Origin: Fratercula arctica
Lineage: Eukaryota > Chordata > Aves > Charadriiformes > Alcidae
Length of the DNA stretch: 64,000 nt
Direction: 5' to 3'
Assembly (NCBI GenBank): GCA_947846985.1
Contig: CANTUZ010000025.1
Coordinates: 13,452,100-13,516,099, forward strand
In this document: piece by piece, positions 19,657-29,805 of the stretch
Layout: each line of letters begins with the position of its first letter
Numbering within the stretch: the first letter of the stretch is position 1
The notes under the pieces: generated by a model
Told to the model about the DNA's origin: nothing
Seen by the model: only the letters and a program-made list of their open reading frames with translations
The model's database searches: none
Translations under genes and position numbers: made by a program

Positions 19657-21524
19657 TAATGTTGAAGACAACATCTACAATTAGCCAATGAGCTCCTATC
19701 TGGACTAGAGAACTGCTTACTGTGGACTGGAGCAGCCACACTCCTGCAATAATTCTTTCTTCCATCTGCTTTACCTTGCGACTCAAGCACTCATGCTTGT
19801 AGGACCGGGGTAGGTTTTTTATCCCATTTGCTCATGTCCTCTCCATAGCTGCAGAGGCAAAGCCACAGGAAATCTCAGTGTGCGTCCTGTTTCCCTTGAA
19901 TCTGTTTCGTAGGAGGGCGTTTTTTCTTAATGACTGAGACGTGGGTCCGTTCAGGGGAAGAGTGGGATTCTTTCTCCATCCCGGACAGTTTTTCAAAGAG
20001 TTTATCATTCTTCTCAGCTATTTCCTCATTCTTCTCAGCTATGTCTTGATGATTTCCTCTATTTTCTCACTCATTTCGTCTATGACTGCCACAGTGAGGG
20101 GACGAGAGAGACTGTCTTCATACTGTCACACCTTGTGAGCCACCTCATTTACAGTTAGTGTATCGGCATCGAATCTTCCCCAAACCATTGTTGACAATGT
20201 ATGGGAATACATCGATGGTGCACTCTGCACAAACTTCCTCAACAAAGATCATTGGCATGGCATTTCATCAGGGTCTATAATCACTTGCCAGTCACCATAA
20301 ATCTCCTCTCCGACAGCCAGTTCCCTCAGGTACTTAATACCTTTCTCTATGCTGTTCCATTTGCTTGGATGGCATTTGATATCATCCTTAAAGGGATACC
20401 TGCCCTTTACAGCTGATAGCAGTCACCTCCAGAGACTGAGAGTGTTTGTCTTCTTCCCAATTGCTTTATCAATACTTCCATCTTTGGCCAGGTTTCCCAA
20501 CTGCTTAGCTTCTCTGCCTTCTAAGTCTATGGAATCAGCCCCATTGTCCCAGCGTTGGAGCAACCAGGAGATAAGAAGCGTCTCCCCTTCATGACGACTA
20601 AAGTCCTTCCTTATATTTTGCAAATCCTTCATAGAGAAGGATTTAATGATTATCTCTGCATCTGAGTCCTCATCCTGCGTTAACGCTGCCTGAGAAGGAC
20701 CCTCTCCCTGATCTGCTTCAGAAGGACCCTTTCCTTTATCTACATGAGAAGGACCGTCTCCTGGTCAGAGGAGCCCTCTCCCATGCTGTCTGGCTTGAGC
20801 TGGTCTCTGTCATAAGAGGCAGGGGAACGAGCTGACCTCCTTTTCTGCTTCCTGGTCACTGGGGCAATTTGTGATGGTTCTGCTGGAGTTTGAGTAGCAG
20901 CAGTGCTTGTTGCCGGAGCAGTGACAGTGCTCGTTGTCGTAGCTGGAGCAGCTGGTGCTGCTAACGGGCAGGGAGGGGCTGGTGATACACGTCGGGGGTG
21001 TGCAGGCGGCAGAGTAATTTTTTCCGCAGGCTGCTGAGTGTCTGGTGCTAGGATGGGCCGGGGCGTGGCTTGGGCCGGAGCCGGTGCCGGGGCTGGTGTC
21101 ATGGCTTTTGCCAGTACAGGCGGAGGCATTGGCCTGGACGGTGCCAGTAGGGGGATATCCGATGCCGCTGGCGCCAGTGTCGTTATGGATGGGGGCGTGG
21201 CTTTTGCCGGTAGGGCTGGAGGTGTGGGCTTGGCCGGTGCCGGTTGGGGGGCAACTGATGCCACTCAGGCTGGTGTCGAGCCGGTGGGGGGGTTGTTTGT
21301 GTCTGTGCTGTGGCTTTTTCCGGTGCCCGTGGGACTGGTGTGACTTGGGCAGTGGTTTGAGTTGTTTGTGTTTCTATGGTCTGTAATTTCAGCCGTGGGG
21401 TTTGAGTAGCAATATCACATGTCACATAATATTCACTCCTGCACTGATATTTAACAAAAAAAAACACCTCTGCAAAACATTCAGGAAAACCGACAACAAA
21501 ATCATGTACGAATGAAAGTAACAT
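19657..21524 (-). pseudogene. gag: ERV-B gag
   Basis: Minus-strand pieces match ERV-C gag: SRKVKQMEERI at about 19786-19754, and EGREAKQLGNLAKDGSIDKAI in 20632-20423. A Pro/Ala-rich region lies in 21264-20740 and a Thr/Gln/Pro-rich N-terminal region in 21524-21183. The N-terminus differs from that of ERV-C. Several stops and frameshifts split the gene. It ends at TAG (19658-19656), directly next to where ERV-C inserted. Confidence 0.78.
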
Positions 21525-21610
21525 TCATCTTCTAAAAAGCCCGAAAGGTTTCCATCCCCTAGCTCTGATGTTTGGCATTAGCATTAAAGGGCAAAGTAAA
21601 CTTTCCCCAG
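21525..21610 (-). other. ERV-B leader between LTR and gag
   Basis: A short non-coding stretch between the 5' LTR and the first gag codons. On the minus strand it begins CTGGGGAAAGTTTAC after the LTR. I cannot match this to a tRNA 3' end, so the primer-binding site of ERV-B is unidentified or lost. Confidence 0.5.
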
Positions 21611-22469
21611 TGTTGTGGTTTGGCCAGATTGGCCAATGACGGGTGACAAATGGCCCTCCCCCCCTCCTCCAAAGAGAGGAGAGGAAGAGATAAGGAGATT
21701 TACGAGTTTAGAAAAAGAACTAAACTACTTCAATGAAAATAATAATAAATAAGGAAATAGTAAATGATAACAGAATAATAAAAATTAAAAAAGTATATAA
21801 TATATACTTTTTGAGGAGGAGGAGAGATAAAGCGATTTACGAGTTTAGAAGAAACTAAACTAATTTAATGTAATATTAATAATAAAAGAAAAAGGAAACA
21901 ATGAAATAGATACAGTATATACAAAACCGTATTAAGCTCCCAGGATGACATCACCAGCAGGCACTGGGGAAGTCCCAGACTGGATTCAGTGATGGGTGGG
22001 AACTGGATTCCACAGATGGAGTCAGGAACACACGGATCGGGATCAAAGGCAGATGAACAGGCAGGGTCCTCCTCAGACATCAGCCATTGAAGAAAGAGGG
22101 CTGACCCTTTGATCCCTCAGCTTTTATACTGAGCATGGGGCAGATGGGATGGAATACCCCTGTTGGTCAGTTTGGGGCCACCTGTCCTGTCTGCTCCTCC
22201 CTGCAGGTGGGACCCCTCTATGCTTTTCCATTTCCAACCCTCCAGCGGGGCAAATAACGAAATTAGCTGACCTTGGTTGTTATAGCAATAAGTATAAGCA
22301 AGAGCCTCTCTGCATACCATTCCGTGGCATTAACAATAGGTCTTATCACTCTGAGAACGAACTGGTTTTGGCACAATATGCTGTTAATTTCAGAAAGTTA
22401 GAAGAGGCCTAACTAAGAAGTAAAATTACTGAACAGAAAGTTGGTTCTGTTTTACCTCAAACCAGGACA
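21611..22469 (-). repeat. ERV-B 5' LTR with internal duplication
   Basis: On the minus strand it starts TGTCCTGGTTTGAGG (22469) and ends CCAAACCACAACA (21611). A TATA box (CAGTATAAAAGCTGAG) lies at about 22130-22115. A block of roughly 137 bp, containing GATTTACGAGTTTAGAA and AACTAAACTA, appears twice (about 21690-21745 and 21826-21880). The same family forms the truncated 3' LTR at 12455-12859. Its flanks (CCCAG and ACTTG) differ, as expected if it is one end of a longer provirus and not a solo LTR. Confidence 0.8.
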
Positions 22470-22562
22470 ACTTGTTTTCAGAAGAAAAAGAAAACCTCAG
22501 TAGTATATTTGAAGAATCCACGTTGCACTAGCAAGCACTGCTACAAAAAACCTTTCACTTAT

Positions 22563-22904
22563 TGTCCTGGTTCCAGCGGGGATAGGGTTAATTCTCCCCA
22601 GGCTCCGTCAGGGACACAGGTATTCCATCCCATGTGAGCCATGCCCACTCTGAGCTGCCGGGGGAGGGGGAGGGCTGGGGTGTCCTGGGTCTGGTCGGTG
22701 AGCGGCGGTTCTGTAATCGTGTTTGTATATTCCTCTATCCGTGTTACTGTTGTTGTTTTCTTCTTTCTTTTGCTGTTCTGTTAAACTGCCTTTGTCTCAA
22801 CCCATGAGTTTTGCCTTTTTTCTTCCGATTCTTCTCCGTATTGGGGAAAGCTCTGAAAGAGCAGCACGTGGTCCTTTGTTGCCGTCTGAGGCCAAACCAC
22901 GACA
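22563..22904 (+). repeat. Solo LTR (A/C family) with 5-bp target duplication
   Basis: TGTCCTGGTTCCAGC to CCAAACCACGACA, 342 bp. CTTAT precedes it (22558-22562) and follows it (22905-22909) exactly. It is the product of recombination between the two LTRs of a provirus. It lies only 93 bases from the end of ERV-B. Confidence 0.95.
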
Positions 22905-22909
22905 CTTAT

Positions 22910-23384
22910 ACAAATGGTGATGCAGTCCCAAATAGTTTGGATTTATAATGTTAAGGTGATAGGCATAAATGTGATAGGCAAAAAGCTTGCTCACCTTTTT
23001 TTAGGTCAGCTGTCTACTCACCCATGAATAGCAATAAGCATATTTCAGATCATCCTTTAACAGACGCTTTTCTATGGAGAGAAGATCAAAATAAAGTTAT
23101 TCTCATGTAATTACAGAAAAGACTTCGAACATTTCTTTCATACACACAGGCTGCATACACAAAGCTCTGAATTTCAGATTTCTGGATGTGGTTTTACCTG
23201 GCCTCTCACTTTAAATACTTGTTTATTTGAAGTCCTGCATGCCATTTTTTTAAGGAATGGTATAGGTTTTTTTATTGTATTTTGGCTGATAAGAAAGCCA
23301 GTAACCAGAGATCTTCCTAAACACTGGAAAATCAGGAAGAGTCACAGACCATGGCCTGTGACAGCCCTGGGATTCAAGGACTGC
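22910..23384. other. Unique AT-rich spacer
   Basis: No coding frame, repeat or structured element recognised between the solo LTR and CR1 copy 2. Confidence 0.5.
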
Positions 23385-24400
23385 CTCAAGATGTCCAGAT
23401 GGAGAGGGGTGACAAGTGGTGTCCCTCAGGGATCCGTACTGGGACCAGTGCTATTCAACATCTGCATCAGTGATATAGACAGTGGGATCAAGTGCACCCT
23501 CAGCAAGTTTGCCGATGGCACCAAGCTGAGTGGTGCGGTTGACAGGCCAGAGGGACGGGATGTCATCCAGAGGGACCTGGATGAGCTAGAGAGGTGGGCC
23601 CAAGTAAACCTTATGAAGTTCAACAAGGCCAAGTGCAAGGTCCTATACTTGGGTTGGGACAGTCCTCATTATCAATACAGACTGGGGGATGATGTGATAG
23701 AGAGCAGCCCTGCGGAAAAGGACTTGGGGGTACTCGTGGATGAAAAGCTGGACATGAGCCAACAATGTGTGCTTGCAGCCCAGAAGGCCAATTGCATCCT
23801 GGGCTGCATCAAAAGAACTGTGGCCAGCAGATCGAGAGAGGTGATTCTCCCCCTCTACTCTGCTCTCGTGAGACCCCACCTGGAGTACTGCATCCAGCTC
23901 TGGAGTCCTCAGCACAAGAAGGACATGGACCTGTTGGAGTGGGTTCAGAGGAGGGCCACGAAGATGATCAGAGGGCTGGAGCACCTCTCCTATGAAGACA
24001 GGCTGAGAGAGCTGGGGTTGTTCAGCCTGGAGAAGAGAAGGCTCCGGGGAGACCTTATAGTGGTTTTCCAGTACCTGAAGGGGGCCTACAAGAAAGCTGG
24101 GGAGGGGCTGTTTGCAAGGGCATGTAGCGATAGGATGAGGGGCAATGGTTTTAAACTGGAGCAGGGTAGGTTTAGATTAGACATTAGGAAGAAGTTCTTT
24201 ACAATGAGGGTGGTGAGGCACTGGAACAGGTTGCCCAGAGAGGTGGTGGAGGCCCCATCCCTGGAGACATTCAAGGCCAGGCTTGATGAGGCTCTGAGCA
24301 ACCTGATCTAGTTGATGATATCCCTGCTTAGTGCAGGGGGATTGGACTAGATGACCTTTAAAGGTCCCTTCCAACCCAACACATTCTATGATTCTATGAT
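23385..24400 (+). mobile_element. CR1 LINE copy 2, 5'-truncated, intact 3' end
   Basis: A CR1 copy truncated in the reverse transcriptase. An uninterrupted frame to 24311 has [14 protein letters not shown], then FADGTKLSG (FADD motif with the second Asp changed to Gly), then the full C-terminal region ending ALSNLI. The 3' tail has the CR1 hallmark GACCTTTAAAGGTCCCTTCC and ends in ATTCTATGATTCTATGAT (24383-24400). CR1 copies move by target-primed reverse transcription and are usually cut at the 5' end, as here. Confidence 0.95.
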
Positions 24401-25207
24401 CATGCTGTCCCAGCTCTTACTGGGGTTTGGGATTTTCCCTGTGGCCTCATCTAAAGCTATGGCCAAAGCCAAAGTCTTTCCCAGTACCTAGACAAGGCAG
24501 GAAAGTGTGAATGTTGCATCACATAATTTATGGAGCAGTTTGTCACAAGCCACCATGGGGTCCTGCATCCTGTGACAAAACTTTCAACATGGAAGATATT
24601 TTCCTTAAGCCCAGTTCTGATTTTTTTTAGCCTGGTCATAAAGGTAGCCCTAATAGCCCCTCCTAAGTGGTGAGAGAGAGGGTATGTATGCTAAATATGT
24701 TATTCTGTACTTCCTATCCATTAGGGGTCTGTTAGTAAATGGCCATCTGAGACCTACAGCTAGCTCAGCTCTGCTCTAGGTTGCTACTGTGTCTGGGACT
24801 TCAAGCAGCTCCAGAGTTATGTGGTTGGCACTGGCTCTTTTATAGTCCATGCTCTCAGTTTTGCTCAACAGAGTTGAAAATGTGTGTCTGTGCTGCTAAT
24901 TTAGTAACAATTCTTGAAGGAATGAAAGATGAAATATTCTTCTTTTGTTTAAAACTAAATACGCATCTGATGCAAAAATGTAATTAAGATACATTTGAGT
25001 ATTAGCACAGGTTATGTATGGAGTAATTATCTGTGTAGAGAGAAGAGCTTGACAAGGCATTTAACTGCAAAATCTACAAAGCTTAATTTTATCGCAACAA
25101 TGCCACTTCAGCAAATGCTGTTGCCATTCTGGGAAGCCTGTATCACCTTTGCTGTTGCTACTTGTAGTTATTTGGAAGAAGCCATATTAATTATTAATAA
25201 CCAATGG
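24401..25207. other. Unique sequence
   Basis: Non-coding, AT-rich. No gene, repeat or RNA recognised. Confidence 0.5.
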
Positions 25208-25212
25208 GCTAC

Positions 25213-25570
25213 TGTCGTGGTTTAGCCTCAGACGGCAACAAAGAACCACGTGCCACTCGCTCGGGTCTTCCCAATATGGGAAGAATCAGAAGAAAAAGGC
25301 AAAACTCTTGGGTTGAGACAAAGGCAGTTTAACAGAACAGCAGAGGGAACAAGAAAAATAACAACAATAACACGGATAGAGGAATATACAAACACAATTA
25401 CGGAACCGCAGCTCCCTGCCGCTCACTGACCAGATCCAGGACGCCCCAGCCCGCTCCAAGCGGCGACTTCCTGCCCCCTCCCCCAGCAGCTCAGGGTGGG
25501 CATGGCTCACATGGCATGGAATACCCGTGCCTTGGGGAGAATTAACCCTATCCCTGCCGGAACCAGGACA
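25213..25570 (-). repeat. Solo LTR (A/C family), inverted, with 5-bp target duplication
   Basis: TGTCGTGGTTTAGCC to GGAACCAGGACA, 358 bp. GCTAC lies on both sides (25208-25212 and 25571-25575). Same LTR family as ERV-A, ERV-C and the solo LTR at 22.6 kb. Confidence 0.95.
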
Positions 25571-25575
25571 GCTAC

Positions 25576-28500
25576 TAAGAAGTAGCATTTAAATCTCCAC
25601 CATCTCCTCTGCCTGGTACTAAATATTTTCTCTTAAGAGAATTGCAGACATTCATTTGAACTTGTCTGTGGTGTTTATAAAGTCATTTATGTGGAGAAAG
25701 AACAGTACATTTGTCCTTCACAACAAGCAGAGGCCCTGCAAGAAAAACCAAGCATGATCTGTATCCTCCATGGCTTGGTTTATCAGGGTGTTAACTTGTT
25801 CAAAATTTAATGTAAATAATGTTGGCTTCTCACTGACAGTCTGAGTGGTTTTGCTTGATCAGCACTAATAGGGTCAGAGAAAGATTAAATTACCAGGCTG
25901 CAGAGGAAAACTATGTGTAATACTGCAGAGCATCAAGGAACTATCAGGGATTATATTTGCTTATTTCTTGAGCCTATTTAACACTACTGGTATGATCTTA
26001 TAAACAAAAGCACATGGAGTTACATATACCTCATGCAGCTACTAGTATACTATTTGCCACGTGATGATTCAAAATGGGAGATCATTTTGAAGTGCAGAGA
26101 ACCAGGACCTCACTAACAAGCCTTGTTGGAGGGGGCTCGGGGCAGGAGGACCTGTGGCTGAAGGGGCCTAGATAGCAGTATAAGCTGACAGACCCAGGAG
26201 GGGAGGCTGATGGCTGGTTGTACATCTGCCTGGAGACTCAGAACTTCATAGGGCAACGGCAAGGAGAGCTGTGTCCCTCCAGGCACCGGGCTGGAATCGC
26301 ACCTGCATAGGAGGCAGGTTAGAAAGGTTCATCCTCATGCAGTCATGCAGTCATGCAAACCCCACCCTGGAGTCTTTGATTTCCAATAGGATGCAGCCAC
26401 TGCTCTCAATCCAGTTTCAAGTGCAGTGTCATACTTACTTGCCCTGCTTAAAGGTCACAGTCAATCACAGTACCCAAATTTGTGTGAGCCTGAACTACTC
26501 ACAATTTGTCTTTATCCCAGGGGTGACAGTGTTTAATTTCGCTGCAGCAGCAAGACACATCCAGGTGGCAAGGGAGAGTGGGCATGGCGGGACAGGAGAA
26601 ATGTGAGAAGTTCAGATAAGAAAAAGGGTCTGGAAGGGATCAATATTATTGCAAAGGCTTTCAAAACCTGAAGCCTCTTCCCCAGAACCTGCCGATGATA
26701 TCCTTCTGCCTGCATGCTTGTGCTTTTAAATAATAAAGTATACTAAGATAATAAAAGGAAACTATATTTTCCCAGGCATAGGAAAAGTACTATGCCTATC
26801 CAAAAAGATCTGCTCAGATCTACCTAAACAAATCTGAATGTGTTGTGTTTCAGCTGTTAAATACATCTCTATCAGGACTTTACAGATCAAGGCAAGAAGC
26901 GTGTCAAGATATAATTACCTTGTGACAGGGGCCAAGAAAAGCCTATGCACCAGAAACCCATCCCCAGAGCTCAGGTGGCCCGAGAGCACTAACCACACAG
27001 GAGCGTATCCAGCCAAGAAAAGCTTTGTGCACAGGAAACCAGGATAGAGGAGAAAGGAGCAGGCTGCTGCCTGCTTATGCAGGGAATGTGGTGAGAGAGG
27101 ATGGGACTGTGATGCTGCTTTCAGAGCTCAAGCTCCCTCACAGCTTCTTTCCCAGGTGCAGCCCACAGTCCTCCCAGGCCACTCTGTCCCCTGGTTCCTT
27201 CCAGTCCCTGTATGTTCTACCGCTGCCAGACTCCTACCATTTGCCTGGCACTTACTTCTTCCAGACACCATCACTGTGGGTCTGCCAACCCTTCACTTCG
27301 GATGGTGGCAGCGGAAACAGGCACAGGTCAGATATATTTTCTGATATTCAGTACCTCCCTCCATTACAACACAGCTATTTTTGCTAAACCCAAACACTGA
27401 GCACCAAATGTTAGGGCCACCACTTTCTGATTCTTTTCTCTTACTGAGGACACCACAGCCTATTCTGATTCCAGCCCGCAATACCTGCCATATCTGTCAG
27501 AGAGTCCCATGGTGAGAAAAATATACTAATTGATATATTTGTAGTTCTTCATTTACATTTCCTAGCTGGTCATCCAGCAACCATATGCCCTGATGCTAAT
27601 AATTAAGCCCCTGTAGTCTATTACAGCCCACAAGCAAATGCCGTGGCACAGCCATCATTCTCACTCCTTATCACTTCCACCATTCAATCCATCTCTTACT
27701 GAGTCACCAAAATCCCCCTTCTTCACTACTGGCAAACAGGCCAGATTTAGGCAGGCAGCAAGGTAGCAACACCAGGGTGTTGCAACACTTCCAGGTCTTG
27801 GCACTTTAGTCATCCAAGCAGCGGAAGATGAGAGGAAAGAAGAGGCAACCAAGTTTCACTTTTGGCACAATTGAATATTATGACATTCTTATTTAAAATG
27901 ACAGTAGACACTGGTACTGTGCTGAAAAAGTTTTTAATGTTACTACAGTGATCTGGAACATTTGTCGGTAGGAGCAAAAGTAACTGGTCAAGATAATAAA
28001 ACAGAAGTGCAGGAAGGAAGACACTGGCTCAAGCCTCCTCTTAGTTAAGTTGACAGAAAGGTTACCATTTGGTTTCAGCAAGAGGAATGTTATTATAACA
28101 GGTCTCATATGTCAAAAAACCCCATATATCTCATAAAACAAAGAAGGAGACTTCACCATAACTGATGAGTCAGAATAAATCCTGAATCATAGCACACTGA
28201 GAGCGGAAAGGGTAAGGCATTTCCATTTTGTGCCTGCAGACTGAAGAGTGAGAGCAGCCCAGGAACTAGCAGAGCTCCCTGCCATGACGGAGACGGGGTG
28301 AGGGAGATCTGTTCAGCCTGGCAGCACCTAGCCACCCCCTTTGCCAGCACACCACGCTCTCCCATTGCAAGACACACATGAAGAGCGAGCGCTCTGCTCT
28401 TCTTCCTTCCTGGCACAGGAATGCCTGGACACAGGCATTACCTCAAGACATGTCTCTCACAGCAGTGTGAGGTCCCAGTTTAGTATGGTACTAAGGCAAT

Positions 28501-29246
28501 AGAGGTAACCAAGAGGTTAAAGTTGTAATGATGGCTGGATGCTCTAAAATCAGGAATAAGTCCATATATGTCCACAAGGGAACATCATTATTTAATTATG
28601 CATTGGTGTTAGAAGACCCAGGCCTCAAAAGTTCCCAGGATTTTCTTTTGTTCACCTGTAGTGGCAGAACTTAACAATAGAGAAGTACAGTTACTGAAAG
28701 AGTTAAACAGATATTTCAGCAAGGAAGATACCATTAGTACTTTGTTCTCACATAAAAAAAAATTTGCATTGATATCTGTAGTCATTCCCTCTCAAAATGG
28801 CAGTTCACACCTTGTTATTATGCTGCTTTTATATCTGTTTGGAAATTCTGCAAAAAAGTTTTGGAACTTTTTCCATAGAATCCTTAACAATTAATAAACT
28901 GCTGCCATAAGAAGTAACTACCAGATGAAGAAATAGTCGCCTGCCTCACACATTATTTTAAAAGAGTAAAAAGAATTTTACTAAATGCTTTTGCTGTCAT
29001 GAAAAGGATTCTGTGACTCAGCCAAAGGCATGCAGGACAGTGACATTTATCTTATTTCCTGTAATGTTATTCAACCACATCATTATGCTGGCTGCTGAAA
29101 AATCATAAGGAATGTCTTAGGAGAGATGGCACAACATGCCCTGTAGGCAGTGTTCTTCCTCCTGTCTACTGGAAAGAATCCCTGTTTAAATGTTTAGAAA
29201 AAACAAATATTGTATTATTTTTAATAGCTGTACTTATGCTAGCCTC
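25576..29246. other. Unique non-coding sequence
   Basis: About 3.7 kb with no convincing gene. Short open frames have no recognisable protein features. Around 26,100-26,300 and 27,000-27,300 the DNA is more GC-rich but shows no CpG island or splice-site pattern I trust. Confidence 0.5.
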
Positions 29247-29390
29247 AAAGAGAGAAAAAGAGAGAGAGAGAAGAAAAAGAGGGGAGAGCAAGAGAGAAAA
29301 AAGAGAATGAAGGGGGGGGGGGGAGAGCTCCAAAAAGCAAGAAATCAAGAAAGCAAGCAAGCAAGCGAGACAATTAAAAAAGATATAATA
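29247..29390 (+). repeat. Polypurine (GA/A-rich) low-complexity tract
   Basis: Runs of AGAGAG, GAAAAAGAGGGG and a 12-base G run (near 29312-29323), followed by AAGCAAGC repeats. Nearly all purine over about 80 bases. Long mirror-like purine tracts can form triplex DNA; no function is implied. Confidence 0.85.
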
Positions 29391-29690
29391 AAAAAGAGAC
29401 AAAAGTAAAAAGAAGATCAAGGTTGTTTTTCAGATTACCCAAAAGCATGGTATTTGTTTCACATTTTACAGTCCTTCTCACTGACTTGGTGGTGAAACAG
29501 GTACCTTGGGTCACCTTTATGACACAAATCATTCACATCTGAGTAGAAATGATTTTAAAATAGGAGAGAAACTGGTTGAAGACCTGAGAAAATCAAGGCT
29601 GGTGTCTCAAACGGCAAGATGATTGTAGTAATGTTCTGTGACTATGCCAGGTTCTGGGTCTTTATCTGGAAGGCAGAAAATGCTCACAGT
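29391..29690. other. Unique sequence
   Basis: No feature recognised. Confidence 0.5.
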
Positions 29691-29805
29691 GATGTGCTGT
29701 GAGACTTTAGGTAATCTAATTTCTCTCCCTCTGTTTTCCCATCTGTAAATTGGAAATTATTATACTTGTCTCCTTTCAAATAGCATTTGAGATTTGAAAG
29801 ATGAA
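29691..29805 (+). repeat. MIR-like (CORE-SINE) remnant
   Basis: The order GTGCTGTGAGACTTTAGG, TCTCTCCCTCTGTTTTCCC, ATCTGTAAATTGGAA and a degraded GATTTGAAAGATGA follows the 3' half of the MIR consensus (tgtgtgaccttgggcaag, cctcagtttcc, catctgtaaaatg). This is an ancient tRNA-derived SINE shared by amniotes. The match is by eye. Confidence 0.6.

Larger units (their letters stand above)
12455..22469 (-). mobile_element. ERV-B: minus-strand provirus, split by ERV-C
   Basis: Read on the minus strand, the order is LTR (22469-21611), gag (21524-19657), [ERV-C insert], protease, reverse transcriptase, RNase H, integrase (to 12864), then a truncated LTR (12859-12455). Gag and pol resemble ERV-C but differ at many residues, so B and C are separate relatives. 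The B LTR begins TGTCCTGGTTTGAGG and is a different LTR family from C. Env is absent. Base pairs 16011 and 19657 of B become adjacent when C and one copy of its 5-bp duplication are removed. Confidence 0.85.

Noticed and set aside
26271..26606. A 111-codon frame.
   Set aside because: No protein features, and the frame is not supported by splice or promoter signals.
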